DNA of 64,000 bases from Methylohalobius crimeensis 10Ki (GCF_000421465.1 NZ_ATXB01000001.1:1116001-1180000), one strand, 5' to 3'. Positions 44,393 to 55,225 are shown, counted from the first letter of the stretch. Program-made: numbers and translations. The notes: generated by a model not told the origin, from the sequence alone.

Positions 44393-46708
44393 TTATCGGG
44401 AAGCGGCGGCCTTGGCTTCGGTGTCGGACGTTTCACCCTCGTAGGGTGTCGCATAACCGCATGCCTTTTGCGGACATACCTTTTCCGTCCCCCGGCGCTT
44501 GGTGGTTTTCAGGGTCAGAATCGGCCAGCCGCATTGGGGGCAGGGTTCCGCCAGGGGAGGATTCCACACCGCGTAGTTGCATTTGGGATAGGTGGAGCAC
44601 GAATAGAAAATTTTACCGCTCCTGGATTTGCGCTTCAGAAGCGTCCCTTTGCCGCATTGGGGACAGGTAACCCCGGTGTCTTCCGGTTTTTCCAAGGGCT
44701 CGATGTGACGGCATTTGGGGTAATTGCTGCAGCCGATGAAGCGGCCGTAACGGCTGGTTTTGATCTGCAGCTGACCGCCGCATTCGGGACAGGCCCGATC
44801 GAGGGTTTCCGGTTGAGGTGCTTCCTTGTCTTCGCCCAGGTTGCGAGTATATTTGCATTCCGGGTAGTTGCTGCAGCCGATGAATTGACCGTTGCGTCCC
44901 AGCCGGATCGCCAATTGGCCGCCGCATTCCGGGCAGCGTTCGTCGATCGGTTGCTGGGTGACGTCCTTGCGCTGAACGCTGACTTCCTTGTCGTCCACCA
45001 ATTCCTTGAACGGACGCCAAAATTGACGCAGCAATTGGACCCACTGCGTTTCCCCGCGGGAGACGGCGTCGAGTTGATCCTCCAGATTGGCGGTGAAGTG
45101 GTAGTCCACGTAGCGGGTGAAATGCTCGGTAAGGAAGCGGTTGACGATCCGGCCCACGTCGGTGGGTTGGAAGCGTTTGCTTTCCAATACCACGTATTCC
45201 CGGTTGAGTAAAGTCGAGATGATGCTGGCATACGTGGAAGGTCGACCGATGCCGTATTCTTCCAGGGCCTTGACCAGGCTGGCTTCGGTGTAGCGGGGCG
45301 GCGGCTCGGTGAAGTGCTGACCGGCAAGGATATCCTCCAATGCCACTTGCTGGCCTTCTTTCAAGGGAGGGAGCAATTTGTCCCCGTTTTCCCGGCCGGC
45401 ATCGTCCTTGCCTTCTTCGTACAACACCAAGAAACCCGGATGGGCGATAGTGGAGCCGGTGGCGCGGAACAGATTGTCGGGGGTGCCGCAAGTCAGATCC
45501 ACAGCGACGGTATTGAGGGTGGCGTGGATCATCTGACACGCCAGCGTGCGTTTCCAAATCAGCTCGTACAGCCTGAATTGATCCGAGGTCAAATGCGGCT
45601 TGAGCTGATCGGGCAGGCGGGCGCTCGAGGTGGGACGGATCGCTTCGTGCGCCTCCTGGGCGTTTTTGGACTTGGCTTTGAAAATGCGGGGCTTGGACGG
45701 CAGATGGTCTTGCCCGTAGCTCGATGCGATCAGATCGCGGATTTCGGCCACCGCCTCTTGCGCCAATTGGGTGGAGTCGGTGCGCATGTAGGTAATCAAA
45801 CCCACCGTTTCGCCGCCGATATCGATGCCCTCGTAGAGCTGCTGCGCCACCGTCATGGTGCGGCGGGTGGAAAAGCCCAGTTTGCGCGCCGCTTCCTGTT
45901 GCAGGGTGGAGGTGATGAAGGGGGGCGCCGGATTGCGTTTGCGCTGCTTCTTCTCCACCTTGGCCACGGTCAGGTGGCCTTGAGCCAAATCCAGCAAAGT
46001 TTGCCGGACCGCGTTGGCTCGCTCGGCATCGGTGATGCTGAACTGCTTGATTTTCTCGCCTTGGTACCGGGTCAGCTTGGCGCTGAAAGGCTGCTGCTCC
46101 GCCCGACAGGCGGCGTCGATGGTCCAGTATTCCTGCGGCTCGAACTGCTCGATTTCGAGCTCGCGTTCGACGATCATGCGCAGGGCCGGACTTTGCACCC
46201 GGCCGGCCGACAGGCCCCGTCGAATCTTTTTCCACAATAGCGGCGAGAGATTGAAACCCACCAGATAGTCGAGGGCGCGGCGGGCCTGCTGGGCGTTGAT
46301 CAGATCGGTGGACAGTTCCCCGGGGTGGTTGAGCGCCTCTTGAATCGCCCGCCGGGTGATTTCGTGGAACACGATTCGGTGAACGGACTTGCCTTTCAGG
46401 CAACGGCTGTTTTTGAGGATCTCCAGAATGTGCCAAGAGATCGCCTCGCCTTCCCGGTCGGGGTCGGTGGCGAGATACAAGGCCGAAGCCCCTTTGGCCG
46501 CCTGCTTGATGGCTTGAATGTGTTTTTTGTTTTTATCGATGGGCTCGTACTTCATGGCGAAATCGTGCTCGGGATCGACCGCGCCTTCCTTGGGAACGAG
46601 ATCGCGCACGTGACCGTAGGATGCCAGCACCTTGAAGCCGGGTCCCAGATACTTGGTGATGGTTTTGGCCTTGGCCGGCGATTCGACGATAACGAGATTT
46701 TGAGCCAT
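44393..46708 (-). CDS. topA: DNA topoisomerase I
   Basis: Type IA enzyme relaxing negative supercoils. 771 residues. The Toprim domain starts 'LVIVESPAKAKTITKYLG' with the acidic triad 'DPDREGEAISWH', and the catalytic Tyr is in 'GLITYMRTDST' (about 308). The C-terminus carries four cysteine clusters (about 600-755): two of the form 'CPECGGQL...CSNYPEC/KC', one 'CPQCGKGTLL', and one 'CPQCGWPIL'. Neighbours smg and tsaC are the usual ones in gammaproteobacteria. Confidence 0.96.
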   Translation of the reverse strand: MAQNLVIVESPAKAKTITKYLGPGFKVLASYGHVRDLVPKEGAVDPEHDFAMKYEPIDKNKKHIQAIKQAAKGASALYLATDPDREGEAISWHILEILKNSRCLKGKSVHRIVFHEITRRAIQEALNHPGELSTDLINAQQARRALDYLVGFNLSPLLWKKIRRGLSAGRVQSPALRMIVERELEIEQFEPQEYWTIDAACRAEQQPFSAKLTRYQGEKIKQFSITDAERANAVRQTLLDLAQGHLTVAKVEKKQRKRNPAPPFITSTLQQEAARKLGFSTRRTMTVAQQLYEGIDIGGETVGLITYMRTDSTQLAQEAVAEIRDLIASSYGQDHLPSKPRIFKAKSKNAQEAHEAIRPTSSARLPDQLKPHLTSDQFRLYELIWKRTLACQMIHATLNTVAVDLTCGTPDNLFRATGSTIAHPGFLVLYEEGKDDAGRENGDKLLPPLKEGQQVALEDILAGQHFTEPPPRYTEASLVKALEEYGIGRPSTYASIISTLLNREYVVLESKRFQPTDVGRIVNRFLTEHFTRYVDYHFTANLEDQLDAVSRGETQWVQLLRQFWRPFKELVDDKEVSVQRKDVTQQPIDERCPECGGQLAIRLGRNGQFIGCSNYPECKYTRNLGEDKEAPQPETLDRACPECGGQLQIKTSRYGRFIGCSNYPKCRHIEPLEKPEDTGVTCPQCGKGTLLKRKSRSGKIFYSCSTYPKCNYAVWNPPLAEPCPQCGWPILTLKTTKRRGTEKVCPQKACGYATPYEGETSDTEAKAAASR

Positions 46709-46771
46709 GAATATTGCGTATTCTATCGGGTTGGTGAGTTGGGGAGCGCCTCCCGCGCTCCGGGCAATTGC

Positions 46772-47236
46772 TCAGTGCAGCGCGATCGGGGTGTTGTCGT
46801 AGACCAGATCCTCCATGCGCGAGAAGGCCACTTCCTGGTCGGGCTGACTGAATAGCACCATGAGTACGATCCATTTCAGGTTTTCCAGGGTTAAATCGTC
46901 GCGGCTCAGCGCCATGGCGCGATCGATGACCAGTTCCCTATTGGAAGGATTGAGAATGCCGCTTTGTTCCAAAAACAATAGAAGTCCGCGACATTCCTTA
47001 TCCAGCTTGCTCGTTTCTTCCGGCGCATAGACGCGGAACGTGGGCATGGTGGTTTGAATGGTTTGGCCCTGGGTCAGGGATTCCAACCATTGAAACGCCT
47101 TGTCGATATCTCGTTGGGGAAATCCGGCCGCCACCAATTCGGTGCGGATCGAGTCCGGATCGGGCATCATTTCCGGATCTTCATCCATGTAGTTTTCGAA
47201 CAAATACATCAATACGTCAAATACATTCTCTTTCAT
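46772..47236 (-). CDS. smg: Smg protein (DUF494)
   Basis: 154 residues starting 'MKENVFDVLMYLFENYMDED', the conserved DUF494/Smg beginning, and including 'GFPQRDIDKAFQWLESL' and 'LSRDDLTLENLKWIVLMVLF'. Mostly helical, soluble. The gene nearly always sits between dprA and topA, as it does here, but the molecular function is not established. About 27 bases downstream of dprA. Confidence 0.93.
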   Translation of the reverse strand: MKENVFDVLMYLFENYMDEDPEMMPDPDSIRTELVAAGFPQRDIDKAFQWLESLTQGQTIQTTMPTFRVYAPEETSKLDKECRGLLLFLEQSGILNPSNRELVIDRAMALSRDDLTLENLKWIVLMVLFSQPDQEVAFSRMEDLVYDNTPIALH

Positions 47237-47263
47237 GGCGCTTTTTCCGGGCCTTGGACTCGA

Positions 47264-48379
47264 TTAACGAATCCGTTGATAACAGCCGCCGGGGGCGGCG
47301 GTAATGTAACCTTCCAGCTCCAATACCAGCAGCATGGAAGCCACCTCCGCGGGTGGCATTCCGGTGGTTTCCACCAGCTGATCCACGGGCGTGGGAGCGT
47401 AATCGATTTTATTTAATAAGTCTCGATAATCGCCGCTGAGTTCATTGCTCGGATTAGGGGAAGTGGAAGAAGGTGTCGGGGTATCCGGTTCGTTTACAGG
47501 AGGTGTGAGCAGATTCAGTGCCTCCAGAATATCATCGACGGTTTCCACCAGTTGGGCGCCTTCGCGAATCAAGGCGTTACATCCTTTCGCCTGAGGATTA
47601 TGGATGTCTCCAGGAATCGCCATCACCTCCCGTCCCTGTTCAAGTGCGAAGCGTGCCGTGATCAATGAACCGCTTCGGCGCGTTGCTTCAACCACCAGAG
47701 TACCCAAGGACAAGCCGGCGATGATTCGGTTGCGGCGCGGAAAATGTTGTGCGCGCACCGGCGTGCCCGGGGGGAATTCTGACACGATTGCGCCGTGGGT
47801 GACAATCTCTGCGGCCAGGTTTTTGTGACGGGCGGGGTAAATCCGGTCCGGGCCGGTGCCCATCACGGCGGCGGTGGATTCGCCTCCGGCCAGCGCTCCC
47901 TGATGGGCGGCGCCGTCGATGCCGAGCGCCAAGCCGCTGGTGATGACCAAGTTCAATTCCGCCAGGGCTTGAGCGATCTCGAATGCGATTTGGCGGCCGT
48001 TGCGGGAGGGGTTGCGGCTGCCCACCACGGCCAATTGGGGGCGGCGCAAACATTCCAATTGGCCGTGGACGTATAGGAGCGGGGGCGGGGAGGAGATTTC
48101 CTTGAGTTGCGGGGGATAGCCGGGGTCGGTCACCGCCAGGAGGTGGCGGTCGGGTTCGGCCGCCCAAGTCAATGTACGATCGACCAAATCCCAGTCGGGT
48201 TGGCGCAGCGCTTGCCGTGTTCGCTCGCTTAGTCCCCGTCGGTAGGAAGCGGGGAGCGGTTGCTCGAACAATATTTCCGGGTCGGGAAACGCCTCCAGCA
48301 GGGTCTTGAACGCTTGCGCCCCGACGCCGGGAATTTGCGCCAGGGCGATGAGGTGGCGCAGATCGGGGGAAAAGGTCAA
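47264..48379 (-). CDS. dprA: DNA-processing protein DprA (Smf)
   Basis: Loads RecA on incoming single-stranded DNA during transformation. 371 residues. A short N-terminal SAM-like segment, then the Rossmann domain with '[19 protein letters not shown]', '[17 protein letters not shown]' and '[20 protein letters not shown]', a variable linker (about 285-315), and a winged-helix tail '[19 protein letters not shown]'. Together with comF in the same window it suggests competence capability, though most bacteria keep dprA regardless. Start overlaps the lysM stop. Confidence 0.95.
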   Translation of the reverse strand: MTFSPDLRHLIALAQIPGVGAQAFKTLLEAFPDPEILFEQPLPASYRRGLSERTRQALRQPDWDLVDRTLTWAAEPDRHLLAVTDPGYPPQLKEISSPPPLLYVHGQLECLRRPQLAVVGSRNPSRNGRQIAFEIAQALAELNLVITSGLALGIDGAAHQGALAGGESTAAVMGTGPDRIYPARHKNLAAEIVTHGAIVSEFPPGTPVRAQHFPRRNRIIAGLSLGTLVVEATRRSGSLITARFALEQGREVMAIPGDIHNPQAKGCNALIREGAQLVETVDDILEALNLLTPPVNEPDTPTPSSTSPNPSNELSGDYRDLLNKIDYAPTPVDQLVETTGMPPAEVASMLLVLELEGYITAAPGGCYQRIR

Positions 48380-49419
48380 AGCAAGGGCTTTTTAACCAAA
48401 TCGCCCAGATGGATGGGGTAGGTCGCTTTCATGATAATCCCGTAACTGACCCGCTCGAACGGACGGAAGATCAATACCAGCCCGGATTTTTCATCCGGCA
48501 GGGTGACCCATTCCGATGCCCGTTTGCCCACCGAATCCAGCACCTTGACGCCGTGCTGCCAGATGTCCAGAACGTGCCCTTTTTCCAGCCCGTCTTGGCG
48601 CCCTCGATCGATTACCACCAGATGGTACTGGCCGAGTTGCGAGACACCGTCCATCACTTCGATGATATGCCCCTCGATTTCCTCGGCCGGCGGGTGGGGG
48701 TAGTAATCCATCGCCAACGCTTCCCGGGCGATGGGGAGGAGACGGTCTCCCACCAGCACTTCGCGCACGCTGCGGCTGACCGAGAGGGAGGCGGGATCGC
48801 CGCTGCGTTCCAAGTGGGCGTCGGCGACGTACAAGGCGTTGTACCCCAAAATTTCCTTGGTTTCCGGATCTCTCAAGGGTTCGTCTTGCCGGAAGATGGT
48901 ATAGCCCCGGATCTCCTTGGAATGTTTTTCGAGCCCTCGAACATAAATGGTGTCGCCGTTGCCGCCGATTAGGCGATTGTTGCGCAAGCTAACGATATAG
49001 GGCGCCTCTTCGATTTCTTCCTCGGTGACCACCCGAGGGGTGGTCAGGAACTGGCGGACAGCTTCATAAGGGATGGTGGGAATCGCCTCATCCAGGGACG
49101 TTTCCCGGATTTGGGGCTGAAGTTTCTCCGTTTTTTCGTGGCGCTGTAGGACGAGCCGGGGTTGGCCATCGATGTATTTCAATGTCAGCACGTCCCCCGG
49201 ATAAATCCAATGGGGATTTTCGATTTGGGGATTGGCTTTCCAAATCTTCGGCCATTGCCAGGGGTTTTTCAAGAATCGGGCGGCGATGTCCCAGAGGGTG
49301 TCGCCTTTGACCACGGTATAACGCTGGGGATGGCCCTGTGCCAAGGGAATTTCCTTGGCGTGAGCGATGACGGCGCTGCCTAGCGCCAGGGCGATGACGA
49401 AAACGCGGAAAGCGTGCAT
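48376..49419 (-). CDS. LysM-domain envelope protein
   Basis: 347 residues from the ATG at 49419, chosen because a strong GGAGGAACC site lies just upstream; an ATG at 49455 is in frame but poorly placed. Signal peptide ('[16 protein letters not shown]'), then one LysM domain ('[20 protein letters not shown]', '[13 protein letters not shown]', about 34-82) that should bind peptidoglycan. The remaining 260 residues are beta-rich with '[20 protein letters not shown]'. This protein is encoded next to dprA and divergent from def in many gammaproteobacteria; its exact role is unknown. Confidence 0.88.
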   Translation of the reverse strand: MHAFRVFVIALALGSAVIAHAKEIPLAQGHPQRYTVVKGDTLWDIAARFLKNPWQWPKIWKANPQIENPHWIYPGDVLTLKYIDGQPRLVLQRHEKTEKLQPQIRETSLDEAIPTIPYEAVRQFLTTPRVVTEEEIEEAPYIVSLRNNRLIGGNGDTIYVRGLEKHSKEIRGYTIFRQDEPLRDPETKEILGYNALYVADAHLERSGDPASLSVSRSVREVLVGDRLLPIAREALAMDYYPHPPAEEIEGHIIEVMDGVSQLGQYHLVVIDRGRQDGLEKGHVLDIWQHGVKVLDSVGKRASEWVTLPDEKSGLVLIFRPFERVSYGIIMKATYPIHLGDLVKKPLL

Positions 49420-49529
49420 GGCGACGGTTCCTCCAGCGGTTGCAACTTTTGCCAAGGGGATCGGTCATTTCTATATGGTTTATGGGACAAGGTCGGAGGG
49501 AAGCCGAAGGCCCCGTCCCGCTCCTTTCG

Positions 49530-49559
49530 TTTAAAAGTTTAGATCAATTCGGCTAAAAT
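49530..49559 (+). promoter_or_regulatory. Possible sigma-70 promoter for def-fmt-rsmB
   Basis: TTTAAA (49530-49535), 18 bases, TAAAAT (49554-49559), 35 bases before the def ATG. The -10 box is good and the -35 is weak. Confidence 0.4.
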
Positions 49560-49594
49560 GCTAGCAACGCAACGATCTGCAGTAGGAGTCGCTC

Positions 49595-50125
49595 ATGGCC
49601 TTATTGGAAATTTTGGAGTTTCCGGACCCTCGGTTACGTAAAAAGGCCAAGCCTGTGGAGGCGGTGGATCATTCTATCCGACAACTGGTCGATGACATGT
49701 TCGAGACCATGTACGAGGCGCCCGGTGTCGGCCTCGCCGCGACCCAGGTCAATGTCCAAAAACGGGTGATCGTCATTGACGTGTCCGAATCCAAGGATCA
49801 GCCATTGTGCCTGATCAATCCCGAGATTCTCGCCCGGAGCGGGGAGGAAGAAAGCGAAGAAGGTTGCCTGTCGGTACCGGGAATCTTTGAAAAGGTGCGT
49901 CGGGCCGATCGGATCAAGGTGCGCGCCATGGATCGCGAGGGCGAGCCTTTCGAGAGGGAGGCCGAAGGGCTGTTGGCGGTATGCATCCAACATGAGATCG
50001 ATCACCTGGAAGGCAAGCTGTTTGTGGATTATCTCTCCCCTCTCAAGCGCCAGAGAATTCGCAAGAAAAAACTCAAGGCCCAGCGTCACGCCAGGGACAG
50101 GGCGCCCGCGGCGGCGACCGTTTGA
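49595..50125 (+). CDS. def: Peptide deformylase
   Basis: Removes the formyl group from nascent N-terminal fMet. 176 residues. The three metal-site motifs are intact: '[10 protein letters not shown]' (about 46-55), 'EGCLSVPG' (Cys ligand, about 89-96) and '[10 protein letters not shown]' (two His ligands and the catalytic Glu, about 132-141). A TAGGAG site precedes the ATG. First gene of def-fmt-rsmB-DUF4390-ntrYX. Confidence 0.97.
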   Translation: MALLEILEFPDPRLRKKAKPVEAVDHSIRQLVDDMFETMYEAPGVGLAATQVNVQKRVIVIDVSESKDQPLCLINPEILARSGEEESEEGCLSVPGIFEKVRRADRIKVRAMDREGEPFEREAEGLLAVCIQHEIDHLEGKLFVDYLSPLKRQRIRKKKLKAQRHARDRAPAAATV

Positions 50126-50130
50126 AGTTG

Positions 50131-51054
50131 ATGCGGATCGTATTTGCAGGAACGCCGCAATTTGCGGTGCCCAGCCTGGAAGCGGTCTTGGCTTCCGATC
50201 ATCAGGTGGTCGCCGTGTACACGCAACCGGATCGGCCGGCAGGGCGCAGCCGTCGGCTTCGGGCCAGTCCAATCAAGCAAACGGCCTTGAACCACGCCAT
50301 TCCCGTCTACCAACCCGAAACGCTGCGCAGCGGTCAGGCGGTCGAGGACTTCTCCCGCCTCCGGCCGGATCTGCTGGTGGTCGTCGCCTACGGTTTGATG
50401 TTGCCGCGGGAGTTTTTGCAAATTCCCACCCACGGGGCGATCAACATCCACGCTTCCCTCCTTCCCCTCTGGCGGGGAGCGGCACCGATTCAGCGCGCGA
50501 TTCTGGCGGGCGACCGGGAAACCGGGGTCACCCTCATGCAGGTGGTGGAACGTTTGGACGCCGGTCCCATGCTGCTTCGCAAGGCCATTCCCATTTTGCC
50601 CGAGGAAACCGGGGGTGAGCTTCACGACCGCTTGGCCCGCTTGGGCGCGGAAGCCCTGCAAAACATCTTGCCCGCCGTTGCGGCCGGTACGCTCGTGGCC
50701 GAACCCCAGGACGATGCCCGGTCCACCTATGCCGACAAAATCCGCAAAGAGGAAGCCCGCCTCGACTGGTCCCAATCCGCGCGGCAATTGGCTCTCGTCG
50801 TGCGCGCCTTCAATCCGTGGCCGGTGGCTTTTACCCACCTGGGAGATAAGACGCTGCGGATTTGGCGGGCCGAAGCCGTGGATCGATCGGTCTCGGAAGC
50901 GCCTGGCACCGTCGTCAGCGCCAAGAAAACCTTGGAGGTGGCTACCGGCGAGGGCTGCTTGCGCCTATTGGAGGTGCAATTGCCCGGGGGGAGGCCGATG
51001 TCGGCGGAAGCTTTTCTCAATGCCCATCCCTGCGAGGGCCTGTGCCTGATCTGA
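50131..51054 (+). CDS. fmt: Methionyl-tRNA formyltransferase
   Basis: Formylates Met-tRNAfMet using 10-formyltetrahydrofolate. 307 residues. '[20 protein letters not shown]' is the typical start, so the ATG at 50131 is preferred over the upstream TTG at 50122. Catalytic '[19 protein letters not shown]' contains the conserved His and the SLLP loop; '[17 protein letters not shown]' follows. The C-terminal domain closes with '[18 protein letters not shown]'. Separated by five bases from def. Confidence 0.96.
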   Translation: MRIVFAGTPQFAVPSLEAVLASDHQVVAVYTQPDRPAGRSRRLRASPIKQTALNHAIPVYQPETLRSGQAVEDFSRLRPDLLVVVAYGLMLPREFLQIPTHGAINIHASLLPLWRGAAPIQRAILAGDRETGVTLMQVVERLDAGPMLLRKAIPILPEETGGELHDRLARLGAEALQNILPAVAAGTLVAEPQDDARSTYADKIRKEEARLDWSQSARQLALVVRAFNPWPVAFTHLGDKTLRIWRAEAVDRSVSEAPGTVVSAKKTLEVATGEGCLRLLEVQLPGGRPMSAEAFLNAHPCEGLCLI

Positions 51055-51082
51055 ACGCTTCTCCTGCAGAGCTTTTCGCGTC

Positions 51083-52387
51083 GTGAGCAATGTCCGTTCT
51101 TCCGCCGCCGACGTCGTGCGCCAAGTGTTGGCCGGCCAATCTCTCGCCGATGCGTTGCCGTCGGCATTGGCCAAGCTTCCCCCAAACCAACACGCCCTTC
51201 TGAAAGCCTTGTGTTTCGGTACCTTGCGTTGGTTTCACCGGCTCGAGTTCATTTTACAGCAGTTGGCGCACCGGCCCATCAAGAACGCCCAAATTCATGC
51301 CCTGGCCCTGATTGGACTCCATCAGTTGGCGTTCATGGCGGTCAAACCCCACGCCGCCGTGGCCGAAACGGTGGCGGCGGCGGGAAGCAAGACTTGGGCG
51401 CGACCTCTTTTGAACGCGCTTTTGCGCAACTTTCAGCGCCGTCGGGAAGCCTTGGAAACGGCCGCCGATGCCGATTTCGAGGCCGCCGTCAGCCACCCCG
51501 CCTGGCTGCGCCGCCGGCTCGAGCGTGATTGGCCCCGGCAAGCCGCGGCCATCTTGACCGCCAACAACCGTCAGCCGCCGATGACCTTGAGAGTCGATTT
51601 GGCGAGAATCGATCGAGAGCGCTACCGCAATCGTTTGCTGGACGAAGGCATGACGGCCTTGCCCGTGGCGGGGGTGGATTCGGCGCTGATATTGGCGCGG
51701 GCGGTGCCGGTGGAAGCGTTGCCGGGGTTCGCCGAGGGACTGGTTTCGGTGCAGGATGCCGCGGCCCAGTTGGCCGCCTCTCTGATGGACCTACGGCCGG
51801 GGCAGCGGGTGTTGGATCTCTGCGCCGCTCCCGGCGGCAAGACATTGCATCTATTAGAGTCCTGCTCCGGATTTTCCGAAATCGTGGCGGTGGACATCTC
51901 GGAGACGCGTTTGGCGCGTATCCGGGAGAATTTGGCCCGGGCGGCAAGGAAGGAAGCAGGGGTTGCGCTTATCTGCGGCGACGCCCGCTCCCCGGCCGAT
52001 TGGTGGGACGGCAAGCCTTTCGATCGTATCTTGGCGGATGTCCCTTGTTCGGCCACCGGCGTCATTCGTCGGCATCCGGATATCAAGGTGCTGCGCCGGG
52101 AAGAGGATATTGCCGCTTTGGTGGAAGGGCAGCAGGAAATTTTGCGCCAAGTTTGGCCGCTGTTGGCCGAAGGGGGCCGGTTGGTATACGCTACTTGCTC
52201 GGTGCTGCCCGAGGAAAACGAAGCGCAAATCCGGGATTTTTTGCAAGCCCATCCCGAGGCGCGCTGTGCTCCCATCGAGGGCGCCTGGGGTGAGGATCGG
52301 AGAGGCGGCCGCCAGATTCTGACCGGAGGCGAACCGGACATGGATGGCTTCTTTTACGCCTGCCTGGAAAAATGCGCGTCGTCTTGA
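51083..52387 (+). CDS. rsmB: 16S rRNA (cytosine-C5)-methyltransferase RsmB
   Basis: Methylates C967 of 16S rRNA. 434 residues from a GTG start. The N-terminal NusB-like domain (about 1-135) has 'LLKALCFGTLRWFHRLEFIL'. The catalytic domain has SAM motif I 'VLDLCAAPGGKTLHLLE', 'DVPCSATGVIRRHPDIK' with the first catalytic Cys, and 'LVYATCSVLPEENE' with the second. Overlaps DUF4390 by 16 bases. Confidence 0.95.
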   Translation: MSNVRSSAADVVRQVLAGQSLADALPSALAKLPPNQHALLKALCFGTLRWFHRLEFILQQLAHRPIKNAQIHALALIGLHQLAFMAVKPHAAVAETVAAAGSKTWARPLLNALLRNFQRRREALETAADADFEAAVSHPAWLRRRLERDWPRQAAAILTANNRQPPMTLRVDLARIDRERYRNRLLDEGMTALPVAGVDSALILARAVPVEALPGFAEGLVSVQDAAAQLAASLMDLRPGQRVLDLCAAPGGKTLHLLESCSGFSEIVAVDISETRLARIRENLARAARKEAGVALICGDARSPADWWDGKPFDRILADVPCSATGVIRRHPDIKVLRREEDIAALVEGQQEILRQVWPLLAEGGRLVYATCSVLPEENEAQIRDFLQAHPEARCAPIEGAWGEDRRGGRQILTGGEPDMDGFFYACLEKCASS

Positions 52388-52926
52388 CGGTTGCCGCCGC
52401 AGCCGCCCTATGGGCGACCGCGCTTGCGGCCGACTACGGTTTCCGGGTCCGCGAGGCCAGACTGTTGCGCCAGAGCGATGCTTATACCTTGACCGCCGAG
52501 ATCGACTATCGTTTCAGTCCGCCGGTGATCGATGCCTTGAATCACGGTTTACCCGTGGTGCTTACGGTGACCACCCGAATCCGCCAGCCGCACGATTGGT
52601 TATGGGATACGACCCGGTGGCAGCGGACGCTGAATTTCCGTATCCAGTATTATCCCTTGGCCAAGGTTTACCGTGTGATCGACGAGACCAATCGTTTCCA
52701 ACGCAGTTTCGCCGAGTTGTCCGCCGCCCTCAGGGCCTTGGGCGACCTGCAGGATATCGCCTTGCCGGTGGCCGAGGAATGGCGCTTGACCGGCTCCGAG
52801 CATTATGCCGAGGTGGCGGTCGAACTCAATATTGAACGCTTGCCCTGGGCACTGCGCGTGCCGGCCTATTTCTCGCCCCAATGGCGTTTGCATTCGCCGA
52901 AATACCGATGGCAACTGAACGATTAA
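52372..52926 (+). CDS. DUF4390 periplasmic protein
   Basis: 184 residues with a signal peptide ('VLTVAAAAALWATALAAD') and a beta-rich domain: 'YTLTAEIDYRFSPPVIDALN', 'GLPVVLTVTTRIRQP' and 'FSPQWRLHSPKYRWQL'. The DUF4390 family is almost always encoded between rsmB and the NtrY-like sensor kinase. No enzymatic motif. A link to envelope sensing by the kinase is plausible from position only. Overlaps both neighbours. Confidence 0.87.
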   Translation: MRVVLTVAAAAALWATALAADYGFRVREARLLRQSDAYTLTAEIDYRFSPPVIDALNHGLPVVLTVTTRIRQPHDWLWDTTRWQRTLNFRIQYYPLAKVYRVIDETNRFQRSFAELSAALRALGDLQDIALPVAEEWRLTGSEHYAEVAVELNIERLPWALRVPAYFSPQWRLHSPKYRWQLND

Positions 52927-55127
52927 AGTTCCCTCTCAGTTTCTTGGTGATGATCCTGTTCGGGGTCATCCTGGTGCCTTTGCACTTGATGAGCTCGGCG
53001 ACCCAGGCGGCGTCCGAGCTCAGCCGCTGGTATTCCTGGCTGCTCGTTCTCAACGTCTTGGGGGGGATGTTGCTGCTGGGGCTGGTGGGCGCCAATATCT
53101 GGTGGTTGGTGCGCCAATTTCGCAAACGCGCGGCCGGTTCCCGCTTGGCTTTGCGGATGGTTTTGTTGTTCGTGTTTCTGGCCCTGACGCCGGCGTCAAT
53201 CGTATTTTATTATTCTTTTCAATTTCTCCATCGGAGCATCGATAGCTGGTTCGACGTCCAGATCGATCGGGCCATGGAAAGTTCGCTGGAATTGAGCAAG
53301 GCCGCACTCGACCAGCGGATGCGGACCCTGTTGCAGCGGACGCGTCATTTGACCGAGGAACTCGGAGATGTGCCCGAGGGGATTTTGCCCATCGAGCTGG
53401 ACCATTTGCGCGAACGCAGCGATGCGGTGGAACTCACTCTGTTGAGCCGCCAAGGGCGGATCGTGGCGACCAGCAGCGCGGGGATCGAGTTGATTCTGCC
53501 CAATTTACCCGATCCCACTTTGTTGACCTGGGCCGAGGATGCCGGTTATGTGGGCTTGGATCCGGCCACCGGTCCGTTGGTGGTGGACGAAAAAGAGCCG
53601 GTCTTCCAAGTGCGCGCCTTGGCGCCGCTGCAAAGAGACCAGCGCCCGTATATTTTGCAGGCGATTTATCATCTCCCGCGGCGTTTGAATCAACTGGCCC
53701 AGACGGTGGAGTCGGCCTACGCCCATTACCGGGAGATGGTTTATTTGCGCCGTTCGCTGAAATTCAGTTTTTCCCTGACCCTCGCCCTGATTCTTTTGGT
53801 CAGCATGTTGACCGCGATTTGGGCGGCCTTCCTCAGCATTCGGCGGATCGTGGCCCCGGTGAAAATGTTGGTCCAAGGAACTCGGGCGGTGGCCCAGGGG
53901 GATCTGGATCAACGCTTGCCGATTCTGCAAAAGGACGACATGGGGTTTTTGGTCAGTTCCTTCAATGCCATGACCTCCCGCTTGGCTCGTGCCCGAGACG
54001 AAGCCGAACGCTCCCGGCGTCAGGTGGAAGATCAGCGTGCCTATCTGGAGACGGTGTTGGGGCATCTTTCCTCCGGGGTGCTCACTCTCAGCGAGCAGTT
54101 TCGTCTCAAGACCGTCAATCAAGCGGCGGAAACGATCCTGGAGATCGACCTCGAGCAAATCCAGGACAAACCTTTGCGATCTCTGGGTGAAATCAATCCG
54201 GACCTGGTGGATTTGGTGCAGTTGATTTGGGCGCGTCTGGCGCGCGAGGAAGGCGTCTGGCAGGAAGAAGTGACGCTGACCGGCGCCCAGGGACAGAAAG
54301 TCCTATTGTGCCGCGGCAGTTCCCTGCTCGGCGCCGACGGACGTCATCACGGCGCGGTGCTGGTGTTCGACGATATCACCGCGCTGGTGCAAGCTCAGAA
54401 GCACGCCGCCTGGAGCGAAATGGCGCGGCGCCTGGCCCATGAAATCAAAAACCCTCTGACGCCCATTCAATTGTCCGCCGAACGCTTGTCGCATAAATTG
54501 AAACCGCAGTTGGAGCGGGACGGTCAGGCCGTACTGGAACGATCCACCGCCACCATCGTCCAACAAGTGGAGGCGTTGAAAGCGATGGTCAACGCTTTTT
54601 CCGAATATGCCCGCCTGCCGAAGATGCAGCCACAAGCCTTGGATCTGAGTATACTGGTAGACGAGGTGCTGGCGTTGTACCCGTCGTCTTCGGGGTTAGA
54701 ATTTCAGGTGGCGTTGGCGCCGGATCTGCCTGAGGTGAATGTGGACCCCTCGCGGCTGCGCCAGGTGTTGCACAATCTGATTAAGAATGCGTTGGAGGCC
54801 GGCACGCCCCCCGTCCATATGCATATCGTCGCCCAGCGGGTGGATGAGCGCGGATTTGCGGGCGTCGAATTGGTATTGGAAGACGATGGTCCGGGGGTGG
54901 AACCGGAACGGATGGATCAGGTTTTCGACCCCTATGTGACCACGAAATCCAAAGGCACCGGATTGGGGTTGGCGATCGTCAGGAAAATCATCGAGGAACA
55001 CGGCGGAGCGATTTATTTGGATCGGCAATTTACCGGCGGTGCCCGATTCGTGATCCGATTGCCGGCCGCGTTCAGCGCCTTGACCCAGGCGCAAGGAGAA
55101 GTCAGCGAGCTGTGGCACAATGAGTAG
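52908..55127 (+). CDS. ntrY: NtrY-like membrane sensor histidine kinase
   Basis: About 739 residues. Four membrane helices (three near the N-terminus and one near residue 290) enclose an extracytoplasmic sensor region. Then come HAMP ('RRIVAPVKMLVQGTRAVAQG'), PAS (about 385-490), HisKA with phospho-acceptor His in 'RRLAHEIKNPLTPIQLSAER' (about 507), and HATPase with 'HNLIKNALEAG' and 'TTKSKGTGLGLAIVRKI'. The ATG at 52908 lies inside the end of the DUF4390 gene. Pairs with the NtrX-like regulator downstream. NtrYX is linked to nitrogen and redox or envelope signals in other bacteria; the stimulus here is unknown. Confidence 0.92.
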   Translation: MATERLKFPLSFLVMILFGVILVPLHLMSSATQAASELSRWYSWLLVLNVLGGMLLLGLVGANIWWLVRQFRKRAAGSRLALRMVLLFVFLALTPASIVFYYSFQFLHRSIDSWFDVQIDRAMESSLELSKAALDQRMRTLLQRTRHLTEELGDVPEGILPIELDHLRERSDAVELTLLSRQGRIVATSSAGIELILPNLPDPTLLTWAEDAGYVGLDPATGPLVVDEKEPVFQVRALAPLQRDQRPYILQAIYHLPRRLNQLAQTVESAYAHYREMVYLRRSLKFSFSLTLALILLVSMLTAIWAAFLSIRRIVAPVKMLVQGTRAVAQGDLDQRLPILQKDDMGFLVSSFNAMTSRLARARDEAERSRRQVEDQRAYLETVLGHLSSGVLTLSEQFRLKTVNQAAETILEIDLEQIQDKPLRSLGEINPDLVDLVQLIWARLAREEGVWQEEVTLTGAQGQKVLLCRGSSLLGADGRHHGAVLVFDDITALVQAQKHAAWSEMARRLAHEIKNPLTPIQLSAERLSHKLKPQLERDGQAVLERSTATIVQQVEALKAMVNAFSEYARLPKMQPQALDLSILVDEVLALYPSSSGLEFQVALAPDLPEVNVDPSRLRQVLHNLIKNALEAGTPPVHMHIVAQRVDERGFAGVELVLEDDGPGVEPERMDQVFDPYVTTKSKGTGLGLAIVRKIIEEHGGAIYLDRQFTGGARFVIRLPAAFSALTQAQGEVSELWHNE

Positions 55128-55225
55128 AAGAGAATTTGCGGCGAGTACCCCATGACAAATTATCAGGATGGAAAATTTGCACCCACTGTAGTACGCCCTC
55201 AGAGTGGTGTACAGGGAGATGCACC

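Noticed and set aside
55128-55225. Possible CTGTA..TACAG inverted repeat between ntrY and ntrX
   Set aside because: The arms are only five bases and other pairings are equally good; not enough to call an operator.
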